Assembly (NCBI GenBank): GCA_014925825.1
Contig: JACGCK010000187.1
Location: 22,351-86,350 of the forward strand
Origin: Pholiota molesta
Lineage: Eukaryota; Basidiomycota; Agaricomycetes; Agaricales; Strophariaceae
Direction of reading: 5' to 3'
Length of the DNA stretch: 64,000 bases
Shown here: piece by piece, positions 10,841 through 23,444 of the stretch
How the letters are laid out: each line of letters begins with the position of its first letter
Numbering within the stretch: the first letter of the stretch is position 1
Notes under the pieces: generated by a model
What the model saw: the letters and a program-made list of their open reading frames with translations, nothing else
Told to the model about the DNA's origin: nothing
The model's database searches: none
Translations under genes and position numbers: made by a program

Positions 10841-12428
10841 TCAACCTGACTCAAGGACCATACACATAAAGTAAGAATGCATTCTGGAATAAGGAACGTA
10901 GAAAGAATAATAACGAACAACATGCGAACATACAAGCAGCCGGAATACATATCGAGGCCCGGCCCGTCTGCCGTAATCTAAACGAGTTCGCCATCGATCG
11001 CACGATTCGCACCTTCGTTCTGCTCTTATCTTGCGCTTGTCCGTGGATCTGGACTGTCCACGATCAGATTGCTGAAACGAACTGTAAGCATATTTCCTGA
11101 TAGCTTTCTGTGAAAGGGTACTTACAAATAGAAATTTTCCCCCCAGGTCTCGATTGCCTTTTTCTCCGTCTCCTACTGCTTCCAAAACTCGTCGCAGATC
11201 ACCAAACGGCAGAACTGGAGCGCGGTACCGATCGCGACGCTGAGTATTTCCGGCCGACCCTTCATCCGATTCGCTAACTCATCGTAGAACCGCTCCCCGC
11301 CTAGCATCACCAGCAGCTGCAGGCTGCCCGGGATCTTATCAAAGCCAGGGATCGCCATCGTCAGATCGCGGCCGTTCGCGTCGATGGCCGATGCTGAGGA
11401 TAGCGAGTGAAGGTGGATTTCGCGCGCTGGTTTCCACCGTAGCGTCCCGTGGATGTAGGCGGCGATTTCGGGATAGCGCTCCAGAAGGTCCCACTTCAAG
11501 TTCTCCGTCTTCAGTACTGCGGGCCCTTTATACTGCACAACCTCCTGCCGCACTTGGTGGAGAACGATGCCATTCCAGTGCTGCATCTGGCACTTGTGCA
11601 TCTGGCACCGGCGATATTGTCGAGAGCCGGCTGCGATGCGGGAGTAAGCCTGCTGGACTTCGGATGAGGATGCCGCGGTCGTCTGAGCGACTCCAAGGAA
11701 TGATGAAGGGTGTGTGCCAGCATGCGACGGTACTGACGGAGCCATCATCAGTGATGAAGATGGCTGCCACTCGACTGCTTGGGCATAAGGGTGATGGAAG
11801 GTCTTCGGCATTCCCGAGCCTGTCGCATTTCCCGGCGCCTGAGAGTGGGCGCCTATCCATGGCTCAGCCGCTTCCCTCTTCGCGCTAAAACATTTCAGAC
11901 TGTTATTATTTGCAAGCTCAAGAGTGGAATCGGAGCAACGTACATCAGAGCAGGAGGCGCTGGGTTCGACGAGGACCCAGCGCTGCCGGCGACGGTGGCG
12001 CCCATCTGGCCACCTGCCGGCGAGCTCAGATTCAATTGTTGGATCATATCCCACTCTTCCGTGAAACTGGTATGGTCTGTCGAGATTGCAAAGTGATGGA
12101 TGCGGTCCATCAGTACGATCTGACCAGCAGAAATTAACGAGCGCTTACATAGGGAAACATTGCTCGCTTGAGGTTGAACCTGTCCGCCTCGCGATTCGGT
12201 TGACTGCGGTCGTTGTCGAGTATATGGCGCGAATGGACTCCCGATCGAAGGAACACCGGCGGATCGTATTGGTCCTATCGCAGATCCGGTGCCACTCGAT
12301 GTTCCAGTTTGATTCTGAGGATACGGATGGGCGACGGCAGGTGCGGGTGCGTTGGACGGATCGTCAGCGTCGTTGATAGTTGCGTCGGTCAAGTCAAAGA
12401 AGAAGGGGTAAGAATTGCCTGTGGACAT
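10841..12428 (-). CDS. Gene X copy 1: uncharacterised protein, possible premature stop
   Basis: Exons 12428-12149, 12076-11944 and 11884-11173 join in frame (374 residues) with canonical gtaagc, gtacgt and ttag/cag signals. The protein begins MSTGNSYPFFFDLTD, is Pro/Ser/Gly/Gln-rich for about 200 residues, and has a conserved C-terminal part (QYRRCQMHKCQMQHWNGIV; LKWDLLERYPEIAAYIHGTL; FYDELANRMKGRPE). No known family recognised. At 11175-11173 a TAG replaces the Leu codon of copy 2 (30,8xx), so the last exon (to 10841, ending FMCMVLESG) may be lost from the product. Copy 2 at 29563 is inverted and about as conserved in protein as in DNA. An SDR fragment lies immediately downstream. Confidence 0.65.
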
Positions 12429-12898
12429 AGCGAAGATTAGCTAGGTTGAGAAGATGGGTTGGAGTTGGTGGGGTGAATTTCTTTAGGGAGTCGAACGCGT
12501 TGCTTTTAAGCTGTAAGGCTCTTTACCCCTTCGTCGCATCGATTGCGCTCGGATTGAACTTTTTTCTTCACCATCTTTGACTTGCGCATGCACCCTGAAC
12601 TCTGGCCGCAATGTTAACATCTCTGGTAATGAAATGAAGTGCACATCACAAGACTCTTTTTCCCCCATTGTTCGCTCTTGACCAATTCATGACTCGGTCC
12701 TTAAAAGTACATGCTGACTACTTTACAGGGCTGATGATACAGAAACGGTAATATCCCTACGCCAGAGATCATTATGATAGCGGTACGTTGCGTACCGTGC
12801 GTTTGCAAAGCGGCCAGTGATATCGCACTGTTTATTTTATTTTATTTCTTGATTAGGCAAAAGGCATGATCTGCCTCGGCAAAATCGGCGACAGACCG
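12429..12898. other. Spacer equivalent to 29217-29562; holds the empty site of the 6-kb transposon
   Basis: On the minus strand this follows the kinase 3' relic and precedes gene X copy 1. Its sequence aligns with 29218-29562 ('ccgaggcag..ca(c/t)gc', 'aatcaagaaataaaa', 'gccagagttcagggtgc', 'gcgaaggggtaaag', 'cagcttaaaagcaac'). The nonamer 12890-12898, CGGTCTGTC on the minus strand, is the uninterrupted counterpart of the two CGGGCTGTC copies that flank the transposon at 23168 and 29217. It should also contain the gene X promoter. Confidence 0.75.
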
Positions 12899-13450
12899 CA
12901 CCTCGTTATTGCTGAATCAGGGGGTTCTCATCAAGTGTGAACCTATGGCCTCCCCGGCTGGAGAGCACGAGGACTTGATGAGGACTGTGCGTCGCACAAC
13001 ATAAAGAACATTCACAATTTGAAACCAAATGAAGTTGAGGCGAACCAGAAGCGGGCCTAGGAAACTAATAGGAGAACTGCGTTTAATCTGGAGCCACGAG
13101 GGTGACAGTGAGATACAAGTTTACGTGGATGATTTTCGATATTGCCAATTTAGTACATACAGGTCGGTAGGCGCATCAACTCAAAGGGGCAACAGTTAGA
13201 TACAATTCACGTTCAGCAAGATGAACGAGAGAGACAAAAAAAAGTAATAACACATATCACGATTAACAACAAATCCAACGCCGATGTCCCGAAGCATTTG
13301 GCTAGGGTCTCAACAACGCCTTCCGCGCCTCTTTGCTCGCCTTGCGTGCGCTAAGTATTAGCCAGCGACGGCCGCGCCGAACTGTCCCCAGCACTCTTCC
13401 CCATCCGTACCGCCACACCGTCGTGCTCCCCAGCACCCGTCGCCGCGCTC
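12899..13450 (-). pseudogene. Inverted duplicate of the NIMA-like kinase 3' end
   Basis: Minus-strand sequence 13450-13312 matches the last codons of the kinase at 22380-22518, including the terminal text before the stop (RPSLA...[15 protein letters not shown]), here with small insertions and a stop within the Ala-rich part. 13311-12899 matches the downstream region to 23176 ('gcgcctacc', 'aattggcaatatcgaaa', 'gtcaccctcgtggct', 'tccagccgggg', 'attcagcaataa'). No kinase domain is present. It is a gene-end fragment carried along by the inverted segmental duplication. Confidence 0.8.
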
Positions 13451-14566
13451 TACCGACCCAAGGTGCAGCTGTACGTCTGAAGACAGAAGCGAATCAAACA
13501 ATCGACCATGCCGCTAATCAGATGAGTGGCTCTTGTCAAGCTAGCGCTGCAATTTGCTCGAAGCTTGGAAGGGAATTTTGAACGAGGGACTGTTTTTGAG
13601 CACTGCATGCTGGACAGTGAGCTTCGAAGTGTGTACGATGTCACCCTGCAGGACCTCCCAGCCAGTGGCTATCGTCAAAGTGTGTTGAAGGATCATCGGA
13701 TATGTACGTACATAGAACAGCTATCTGGTGAAACCGTTCGATCAGCGGGAATTGCAGAATCAGCGACATATGTTGTATGTAAGGGTGCGATATGTAAAGC
13801 CATTTCCAAGAAATCCGAGAGCGTGAATGAAAGCGTTCAGAACGCTAGCCGTCGACGAGAGCGTAGGCCTTCGCAGGCCTCTACGCGCACTCTGATATAG
13901 GCTAATCACAGTCCCACCCTTGCAAACATTCTGCCGCCGACGCAAGTGTAGCCTGAGATGGGGTGTGCTCCCGAATGCATGCAAGCCGGTGGAAACGATA
14001 TATGCTGGGAATTCTACCAAGAAGGAAAGGTTAGCGAAGCGGATGGAGAAACGAGACTCTCACTCACCCTTCAGATGCAAGTGCATATTGCCACCGTAAA
14101 CGCCCAACAAGGATTTGTAGTTCGTCATCGACTATATCCATAGAAAATCACGCATTCAGGAGCCTGTCTGGTGTAGGTACCCACTATCTGCAACAAATCA
14201 TCGTCAGCGGAGGGCCCAATCGCTTTCATCCATTACGCTGCTGGCTCAAAGTTGAAGTACAGCAAAGATAAGAAACGTCTGCCCAAGATTGCGTTCAGGG
14301 CTAGGTGAGGAAATTTAAGAGACCCATCACACGAGTGCAAAATGGTATACCCACAAGACCTAGGCATCATTGCTGGGGATATTCGAAGTGCAAGAGGCTG
14401 CATTGAAGGCTAGAATGCTGACGGGCTAACGCATGGTCGTGGTGAGAGTAACAAAGGCAACGGAAAAACACAGCTTCAGGAACTGTCACGCTGTGACACC
14501 CTCTGTGTCCTGGTTCTGAACAAGGTCGACCATTTCCGACTCGTACGACGACGAGGACCTCTCAGC
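13451..14566. other. Intergenic; no gene recognised
   Basis: A plus frame (13526-13900) and shorter frames exist but show no motif, no paralogue and no splice logic that I can support. The right part must hold the SEC2-like promoter and 5' UTR. A 'gttctgaacaag' followed by an acidic open stretch just before 14567 could be an alternative upstream exon. Confidence 0.4.
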
Positions 14567-16001
14567 ATGATCCATTTCCCATCCAAACTCCCTCACAATG
14601 CCAATGGCATCCCACGACGGTCAGACAGCCTCAATCTGAACGCCACCCAGCAGCGGTCAGCCTCGCACCCCATCTTTCTCAAGGTCGAGGAGGAGCTGCA
14701 CGATGCGCGCCGCGTGCACGCCGATGGGCAGGAGGACGACCTGCGCTACGCCCTGAGCATGGTCATCACCCGGGTCTCGGAACTGGTGCGTCGTTGCCCG
14801 CATGATCACACCTATCGATAGCGGCTGATCCGGGATCCGCACCTCGCAGTCCTCGCTGCTCAGCGAGGCGTACAAGACCCAGGCGGATCTCGAGGTGCAG
14901 CTGAACGTCGCGAAGTCGAACCTGCAGCTCGTGATCGCGAACAACGAGATGCTCGAGGACGCGCTGAAGCGGGACACATCGGGGCAGTCCAAGGACGTCG
15001 GCTGGCGCCGCACGAGCGGGCGCGACAGCGGCAGCGCCGAGTCCCGCACGTCGTTCGAGCGCTCGCAGTCCATGGACTACCCCGTGGATTCGTCGCCGCC
15101 GCCCTCTGCGGCGCAGGACAACCGGTTCTTCAAGTTCCGGTTCAGCAGTGCGTCGCCTGCCACCGCGACATCACGGCCCCCGAGCCGGCAAGAGTCGGCC
15201 AGCGGCTCGCCTCAGGTGCTTCATTTGACGTCGCCGTCGTTGCCGTCGTTGCGGTACAAGGAACTGGACGATCTCACTGCGGAACTGGAGAAGGAGCGTG
15301 CGGCCCGCAAGACGATTTCCGACCAGAAAAACGCGCTGGAGGAGGAACTCGAGTCGCTCTCACAGGCCTTATTCGAAGAGGTGCGCATCCAGGCTATCTC
15401 TTGCTCTTCAGGAGACTGATTAACATTGCAGGCGAACAAAATGGTGGCCACCGAGCGCAAGATGCGTGCAGAGACAGAAGAAGAGCTCAAGGAGCTCAGA
15501 CTCGAAAAGGAGGCGTTACGGAGCGCCCTTATGCTCGTCGAAGGCGAGAACACGCACCTCCGTATCTACTCTCCCCAGCCGGCGATGCCAACCCACTCGC
15601 GGTCGTCCTCACGGACCGCGATCAAATCCCGACCGACCTCTATGGACTCCAGTTACTATCCACCCCTCCCACCGTCCCCGTCCCCATCCGCTTCGCCCTC
15701 CTCTCGCTCGCCGGTAGTGCCAAGCAGGCCGCATTCGCTCTCTGTCGTGTCTCCTACCGCCGACGAAGCGGAAGAGATGCAGCCTACACCCCGCTCCCGT
15801 GACGCGCCTCCGTTGCCCGCTGCGACGCCTGCCGCTGCGAACAGGAGCGCAAATGCGCCGGTGCACGGGGGCAAGATGGGGCTGGACTTTGACGAGCCGT
15901 CGCCGTGGGCGGACGTGCCGTCGCGGTCGCGGCCGGCGTCTCCTGAGAAGAAGGGGATGAGAAGCGGCGCCGCGGCTGTTGGGTACGCTGGGATGCGCTA
16001 G
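14567..16001 (+). CDS. SEC2: Sec2-type Rab guanine nucleotide exchange factor
   Basis: Exons 14567-14785, 14850-15380 and 15432-16001 join in phase 0 (439 residues) with gtgcgt/gcag and gtgcgc/gcag signals. The N-terminal helix includes KVEEELHDARRVHADG and QADLEVQLNVAKSNLQ. The Sec2p coiled-coil GEF domain spans about residues 210-290: DLTAELEKERAARKTISDQ, EELESLSQALFEEANKMVAT and LRLEKEALRSALMLVEGEN, the signature of Sec2/Rabin8 proteins. The rest is Ser/Pro-rich and probably disordered. Family members activate the secretory Rab Sec4 on post-Golgi vesicles for polarised exocytosis. Length is shorter than yeast Sec2p (759 residues), as usual in basidiomycetes. The exact initiator ATG is uncertain because an open acidic stretch lies just upstream in another frame. 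Confidence 0.85.
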
Positions 16002-18924
16002 GCTCATTGGATCTGGCCGACGTTGTCATCCTTGGACCTGAAATTTCCCAACGTTCGGGAGATACATGTCACATTGATACCGTTTCTTTTTTCTTTCTTA
16101 CAGGTTCGATTCGTCCTGCACCACCACCAACTAGCTGGCTAAATATTCCCCTCACATACATCATACCACCGCCCCAATCGGCATCACTACATACATCCTC
16201 TTTCTAAGGCCAGTAACTTTTCTCGTCGCTTTCACTTACATATACACACCATCTAGTATCACAGAGTCCAGTCGGCGTCGCATCTCGTTTTTCCTCGTCT
16301 TTCATTTGCATGTTTTTCTTTTTCGGACTTGGTTTTTTCTTCTTCTTTGTTTTGTTCTGAAGGGTGTTTAGTTTTTGTGGACCATGTGTGGATACCCTGA
16401 AGTATACAATGCGTGCGTAGTGGAGATGATGTAGGGACTTTGATTAAATGGATTTTACATGGCGAGCGAAGAAAGATGACTCTTTGTGTACTTAGGACAC
16501 GACACTCAAGATTCTGCATCGCGCGCTGCTCGAGTTTCGAGTCAAGGACCCTGATGTAAAGTAGATCCTTGTCTCTCTCGACTATGTATCTTTACTTATT
16601 CGTGAAAGCTCTGAAGCCTGGAGACCACATCATTCCACGACGCACGCCTTAGCCTATCATCCATACCTCGAACGCAGGATCGCGTACGTATGCTACTGAC
16701 ATCCAGTTCCAAGGAACCGCCTGGAAAGCATCACGATGCAGGTCGAGTATAAGTAACCCGGAAAGGCGTCGTAGACTCAAACGACTCTATCTACTGTATA
16801 AAGGCGTACTGTGGGGCATAGGCTGGTGCACACGTATCGCGGTGATAACGCTGGAACTGCCCACCGCAGACGCGCGCTTGGCTCTCGTTCACAACAGGTA
16901 AACAGCCGAGATCTTGACAGACCATACCACGACCGGGTGCTGCAAAAGAGAGGATCATCAGTCAATCCTCTGTTATATCTGAGCCCGCGGCCGGCGTTGG
17001 CCAGATGGTCATCGCCGTCGCTAGCGGTGCTAGGCGCTCATCGCGTCTGGCACCCGCGGCCCTGATAAGGTTGTTCATGGTTCACTCTTGCGCAGCTCGC
17101 GGATCGGATGATGATGGTCCCCAAAACAAAAACCAGGGCGAGGAGTGGCTGATGGTCGAGTGGTTTAAGCTATGGATGTGCTCCCACCCACCGGCACCAA
17201 AATAAGGGCGGGGATTTTGAAAGGCGGGGAACGTCAGATGGGGGGAATCGACGATGGTGGGGTGCGCGAGTGGCTGGAGGATTTTTCTATGAAACGCAGG
17301 CTTCGAGATTGGATTCGAGAAGCGAGAAGGTGAATTAAGAAGGAAGCGAAGTGGTGGACGTATCGGTGCGTGGTTGATTGAAGTAGTAACGAAGAATCCG
17401 TTTATGGGATAGGTGAACAATTGTAACAACATATAGATAAGGAAATTCACACAACAGTAGATGACAGAGCCGTTTCTCTGTCAATGTATACCTGCTGGGA
17501 GAGGCATCTGTTTTATATGTGATGGTGAACGCTCGAGATCGGCCTTCAATAAGCTTCAATTCATGCTCTTTCAAGTTGTGAAACACCTTTGAATGCTCGC
17601 GATCTTTCTGACTATGTTGGCCATAAACATCCAGTTCCAGCTGTTGAAATGCACTGTAGAGGACCGCTTTGATCTCGTTTCTGGGTGAACAAGAGGATCG
17701 ACGAAAGATTGCTTTGCGAAAGGGACGCGCTGCGGATTATGATAAATATTTGTAGAGGATGAGCGCTCGAACAACGCATGTTCAACATGAAGCGATTCTA
17801 CCGCACTGGACCTTACAGGGAATGTCGAACGTTACCGGAATAGGTGGGAGGAAACCCAAGCCCAAAGTAGGAGAGTCCTTCCAATGTGATGGTAGATGGG
17901 ATTTGGGAAAGAATCTTGTATTCTGGCTACAGATCTAGACTATGTTTTCATTTTAATGTATACTCCTAGACCTAACGTCGTTCCGGAATCCGGGGTGTAC
18001 TTTCTTTTCTAAATGAAGCAAGATCTATATACATACGGGTCTCTTCCTAATGGCGACGGTATCCAAAATCTTATCGGGTGTAAATATGTGAATGGTCTTC
18101 AGTGCTGCTAGGACTACTTACTACCGTTCAATGGAATCAGTAACGTCCATTCTTTGCCGCTCATAATCGAACTTGAGGATGCTACCGATGCTGGTATTGC
18201 GAAGGTATGTACTCAGAGCTCCATACGTCGTTCTGCGATGTTGTGCTGTATACCATTACGTCGTCTGAAGGCAGCTATGAACTGTCATTGATAATAATGC
18301 GATGCCACTGGCCCACTATCCGAGCGGCGAGGAGGCCATCAATTTAAGTAAGTAAGTATGCCACTTTCCTTGGATACGAACCGTAGTTTACTTACATGCT
18401 TGGGTCCGATGTATAGGGCTTGAAGTATGTAATTGTCCGAGGTCCAAAGCATTCCAGAGTACAACCTGGAAAAATTCCCAAATTCAGACTTGAACCAAGT
18501 CCCATACCAGCTATTTGCGCCCAGCGGTAGTCGACAACCGGCTTCCATGTAGGCAGTCGCGTCATCTGCAGATCTGGGCGATGCCACAGGCCCATTGTCC
18601 GCTGAAAGGAGGTAGAGCGGGGCAGGGCCGGTTGCAACGCGTCGAAAGACGAACGCGATCACGTGTGTGTTGAATGGACAGGGCCCGGTGTCGGTGGCGG
18701 TCCTGTAATTTTCGTTCTCCATTCCTCTGCGCTACCCTCTTGTTCCTCTCCCAACCACCCTCCGCTTGCTTCTTCAAACTCACGACCATTAGACGGCCAC
18801 CCACGACGGCTACACGACGAGAAACGAACCTCGAGACGAGCGACAGACCACCCGTCTCCACACGATATACCATACATCAGATACACACATACCAGACGAC
18901 CCACGATAACCCAAAACAACCAAC
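16002..18924. other. Long intergenic region between SEC2 and the kinase
   Basis: 16002-16550 is pyrimidine-rich, as expected of a 3' UTR. From there to 18600 no coding unit can be supported. A minus frame at 18339-18722 has a protein-like stretch (SRLYSGMLWTSDNYILQ), but I found no start, splice partner or homologue. 18660-18924 is C/A-rich 5' leader of the kinase with ACACAC and CAACC runs before the ATG. Confidence 0.45.
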
Positions 18925-21900
18925 ATGACATCTTCACCACCCCCCTTCCTCGAGAACTACGAGTCCCTCGACGTCATTGGCAACGGCTCCTTTGGCATCA
19001 TTCGCAAGGTGCGACGGAAGTCGGATGGCCTGGTGGGTTTTCCCCTTTGTGTATCGAGGCTCTCGTCTTCATCGTCGGTGGCAGATATTCGCACGAAAGG
19101 AACTCAACTTTGAGCGCATGACGGAGCGCGACAGAAAGCAGATCGTCGCCGAAGTGTAAGTCCCACCCTCCGCATCCAAGCCACACCCCCCACCCAACCC
19201 CCCACCCCGCCACAGGAACATCCTCAAAGACCTGCACCACGACCACATCGTGCGCTACCACGACCGCTACGTCGACCGCGACGCGGGCATCCTCTACATC
19301 CTCATGGAGTACTGTGGCGGCGGCGACCTCTCCACCGTCATCAAGCACGCCGCGCGCGCGGGGCGGCCCATCCCGGAGGACACCATCTGGGGCTACTTCT
19401 TCCAGATCCTGCACGCGCTGCAGCACTGCCACCACCCGAACGGCCACGGGCGCTCGAGCAGCGGGAACACGGTGGACTTTGGGCAGCAGGGGCAGGCAGG
19501 CGGCGCGCGGCGGCCGCAGATCCTGCATCGCGATTTAAAGCCTGATAACGGTGCGTTTTCGTCTGGCTCTGCGTTGTGAGTGTAGGAGGCTGATGGATGG
19601 GCAGTCTTTTTGGACGAGAATCATACCGTCAAGCTAGGCGATTTCGGGCTGTCGAAGGCGCTCCCACAGGCGAGCTTTGCGAACACGTATGTCGGGGTAC
19701 GTAGTTCTTTTTCTCGGCCAGTTGGTGTCTATCGGCTCATCCTCACCCTATCCTGTGCAGACACCGTACTACATGTCTCCAGAACTCATGCAAGAAAAAG
19801 CGTACGACTCGAAATCCGACATCTGGTCGCTCGGGTGCCTCATCTACGAGCTCTGCGCGCTCAAGCCGCCGTTCCACGAGGCGAAGACACACAGTGAGCT
19901 GAGCATATTCATCAGGTCCGTGCTCCTCCCTTCGCCCCCTCCTTCGTATCGTCCCGCCCCGATCTTTGCGTGTTGATTCCTTCGTTCGTCGTCTTTTAGG
20001 AACGGCCGGATTCCGCCTCTGCCACGCGGGTACTCCCAAGCCCTCACGTCCGTCATCAAGTCCATGCTCAACCTCAACGTAAGCCCCTCCCCTCCCCCAC
20101 CTGCATCCGGTATCCCAAAAAGCTGACCCCACCCCCCTTCCTACAGCCCGCGATGCGCCCCTCGGCAGCGCAGCTCCTGCAGCACGAGCGCCTCGAGCTC
20201 GTGAGCAAGGTGCAGGAGACGGAGAAGATGCTCGCGGCGGTGAAGACGCACCGCGCGGCGGTCGCCGCGAAGGAGCGCGACGTGCTCGCGCGCGAGGGCG
20301 CGCTGGCGGAGAACGAGCACCGGCTCCATGCGGCGCTCGCGGACCGTGAGCAGCAGATCGCAAGGCTGCAGCAGTTGTTGGCGCAGGCCCAGCAGGCGCC
20401 CCCACAGCAGCAGCCGCAGCCGCCGACGTTCGTGACTGCGCAGGCGGACGCGGCGGACCCGCAGGTGCAGGCGCTGGTGAAGGCAGCGGTCGCCGCGCGC
20501 GAGGCGGAGCTGCGCGCGCTCGTGATGCAGCGCGAGGCCGAGGTCGCGCGGGCCATTGCCCTGCGGGAGGAGGAGATCATGGACGCGGTGCGCGCGCGGG
20601 AGGAGGATGTGATGGCCGCGGTCCGGGCGCGGGAGGCGGAGATGGAGGCGCTCTTGCGGGAGCGGGAGCGGGAGGTGGAGGAGGGGCGGAGGCAGGTGGA
20701 GGAGGATGTGCGGAGGAGGGAGCGGGAGGTGGAGGAGGCGGTGAGGAGGCGGGAGGTGGAGTTGGCGGCTATTGAGGAGGAGCTTAGTCAGAGGGAGGAG
20801 GAGGTCAGGAAGGAAGAGTCGAGATTAGCGGAGGCGAGGAAGGAAGTCGAAGCTACCTTCCAGAAGATACAAGGCGGTGCTAAGTCCAATGCCAAAGGTA
20901 TATTGCGGTTTTTTCTTACTTTGAGACATGTTTTCACTGTTCTTGATTTTTAGGTCGTAAAGAAAAGAGCCCCCTAGGCGAAGTGAAGAACCTCCTTGCC
21001 CCACTCACGCGCGCAGCGCAACAGAGCACCACACAAACGCGGACGCGCCGCGCAACCACATCATCCGCGAACCCTGCGCCTCCCACCCAACCTCTACCAA
21101 CACAATCTTCTTCTTCATCATCATCATCATCGTCCGTCCAGCAGTCTTCCGAGCAACCAGCACCCGCCTCTTTCCCTTCACTTTCGCCGCCTACCCTCTC
21201 CGCGCTCGCCACGCCCGCCGCCGCGCGGTGTCCGCCCGCCAACTGGCCGCCCATGAGTGCGATGAAGGGCGTCGTGCTCACCGCGACCGGCGAGCCCGTT
21301 GCCACGCCCCAGATCGGGCAGGGCGCGCTTTTCAAGGGCGGCGCCGCGGGCATCCACGCCGCGCTCACGACGCCGCGCCCGAGCGCGATCGAGCTCGTCG
21401 CGCTGTTCGAGAAGAGCCCGCGCGTGGGGCTGAACTTCGGGCGGATCTTCGACTTTGAGGAGGGCGGCGCGAAGAAGGGCGGCGGCGCCCCAGGGAAGGG
21501 GCGGGAGGCGGGCGCGGAGGAGGACGGCGAGGATGGAGAGGAGGAGGAGGGGGGGCTGCCGCCGAGCCCGAGCCTGCGCACGCAGCGGGAGAAGACGATG
21601 GGCAAGTCGCGGGAGCGCGAGCGCGATGACGTGTCCGAGACGTCGTCTGCGTCGAGCGGTGCCTCTGCGGCGAACGCACAACCAGCGGCCCAGGCAGTAG
21701 CGCAGCAGCTCGTCGCTGGACCTCCGCCGACGCGTATCCGGCGCCCGTCGATCCGCACGTCGGGTCGGTCGTCGGCGAATGGGAAGTCGACAACGTCGGT
21801 GGCGGCGGCGGCGGCGGCGGACGCAGCGCGGGAGCAGCACCCGCAGCAACAACAGCAGCAGCAGCACGCGGTGCAGCCCAAGCCGCTGCCGCATCCGCAC

Positions 21901-22518
21901 CTGCGGCCATCGACGAGCAACACCAACCTCCGCTCAGCCGCCTCGACGTCAGCAGCGGCGTCCGCCGGCAAGACAGCGGCGACGGCGGCGGTGGCGCCTG
22001 TTCCTTTCCCTGGCACGGGGCCCGCGCCGGAATACGATATCGCGGACGAGGAGAACCTCCCGAGCCCGTTCTTGAAGCGCGGCGAGAGGGCCGACAAGGG
22101 GATCAGCGTCAAGGCCGGATCCATCACCCACCCCACCTTCACCGCCGCGTCGTCGAGCGCGAATAGCAATAGCACGGGCAGCGCATCCGCGTCAACCGCG
22201 TCTGCGCGCTCGAACGCGAGTGCGAGCTCGACTACCACCACGACTGAAACAACGTCGTCGGCGACCAAGGCGAAACGGCGCGCGAGTAGCGGGCTCCTCC
22301 TGCGCGCCGTGGCGGCGGCGAACAGCGCGGGCCGGCGGCAGGGGCTGGCGACGGCGCCCCCGGAACTTGGCGTCCAGGGCGCGGCGGCGGGGGCTGGAGA
22401 GCAGGACGGCGGGGCGGTAGGGATGGGGACGAGTGCGGGGGACAGCGCGGCGCGGCCGTCGTTGGCTAGCGCGCGCAAGGCGAGCGAAGAGGCGCGGAAG
22501 GCGTTATTGAGACCCTAG
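18925..22518 (+). CDS. NIMA-family (NEK) serine/threonine protein kinase
   Basis: Eight exons join without a frame break: 18925-19032, 19085-19155, 19216-19550, 19605-19696, 19761-19915, 20000-20078, 20147-20897 and 20954-22518 (1051 residues). The N-terminal kinase domain (about residues 12-290) is complete: Gly loop IGNGSFG (18-24), ARKEL Lys41, HRDLKPDN (164-171), DFG (184-186), GTPYYMSPE (202-210). The inserted loop before HRDLKPDN ([16 protein letters not shown]) and the short activation segment fit NimA/KIN3. A coiled coil rich in Glu/Arg repeats follows (about 295-525), then a long Ser/Ala/Pro-rich tail with a poly-Gln run near 21850. NIMA kinases drive entry into mitosis and the coiled coil dimerises them. 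The tail is longer than usual. Its 3' end is duplicated, inverted, at 12899-13450. Confidence 0.92.
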
Positions 22519-23167
22519 CCAGATGCTTCGGGCCATCAGCGTTGGATTTGTTGTTGATTTCGACTTGCGATGTGTTATTACTCTTTTTTTTCTTCTTTCT
22601 CGTCCGTCATCATGATCACATTTATTCTCGGTTTCTACATACTTCGCCGCTTCAATCACTTGTGCAATGTTGTACCTTTACCACGACTTGGATTTTTTCT
22701 CTTTTCTTTTGCTTCGAGTGCGCGCGTATGTGTATATATGGTTCTAGATTCAGGAATGGTGATACCTTTACTCCAAGGGTCGCAAGCTAATCACTTACAG
22801 ATCTGTATTATTGATTTGTTATAGGCATAATTGTATGTGACTGTTGCCCATTTGAGGTTTCGCGCCTACCAGTCTATATTGAATTGGCAATATCGAAACT
22901 TATGCACGTAAATTTGCATCCCATGTCACCCTCGTGGCTCGGATTTAAATGCAGTTTGAAGCCAACTGGGTGTTCCCCTGCCCGCTCGCTGGTTCATCCG
23001 AACTTCATTTTCATTCTGAACGTTTTATATCTTGCGCTTGTATAAGGGTCTTTGTCCATATTCGGCGTGTTCCAAACGCAAGGCGCGACGCGGTCCTCGT
23101 GGCTCCAGCCGGGCAGTGATATGATGAGACCTTGATCAAAGCTCACTAATTCAGTAATACCGAGTTG
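22519..23167. other. Kinase 3' flank up to the transposon insertion
   Basis: Pyrimidine-rich 3' UTR-like sequence followed by about 300 bp that is repeated, inverted, at 12899-13310. It ends at the target-site copy CGGGCTGTC (23168-23176). Confidence 0.7.
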
Positions 23168-23176
23168 CGGGCTGTC

Positions 23177-23403
23177 TAGCCTCGTGACAAGGCCATCTAA
23201 AAGAGGAAGGTCGACCTCCGGAGGAATCCTCGATAGAGGGCCTGGTTTAATTGCGAAACATTTTGCAGAGAATTGCAAAGGCCCCACTTTTGATGGCGGC
23301 ATCACCGGCATTTTTCTTTGAATTCCTTTTGAAGAAAAATAAGCACGCGAGCAACACGCGAGCAGTCGCGCCGGATTGCCGCACTCGCGCGCGCGCTCAT
23401 TAG
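23177..23403 (+). repeat. Left terminal inverted repeat of the 6-kb transposon
   Basis: Pairs with 28988-29216. Shared blocks, in order inward, include 'tctaaaagaggaa', 'gtcgacctccggaggaatcc', 'gcagagaattgcaaagg', 'tgatggcggcatc' and 'ccttttgaagaaaaataagc'. The inner part carries GC-rich 'cacgcgagca' repeats next to the helicase start, so it probably also serves as promoter. Confidence 0.85.
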
Positions 23404-23444
23404 TGTACCTTTGCATACGCGCTCGCGCCTCCCTCTCATGTAAA

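Larger units (their letters stand above)
10321..13450 (-). repeat. Segmental duplication copy I (inverted, lacks both insertions)
   Basis: Inverted counterpart of 22370-33453. It contains the kinase 3' relic, the uninterrupted transposon target, gene X copy 1 and the SDR 3' exon. Because neither the transposon nor the foldback element is present, it acts as a natural pre-insertion reference for both. Confidence 0.85.

Noticed and set aside
13526..13900. Plus-strand frame of about 124 codons between the kinase relic and SEC2
   Set aside because: No motif, no paralogue and no splice or promoter context; likely chance.
20934..22478. 514-residue minus-strand open frame opposite the kinase
   Set aside because: It lies exactly antisense to the GC-rich Ser/Ala tail of the kinase and has low-complexity content with no motif. 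Reverse frames of GC-rich codons stay open by chance.
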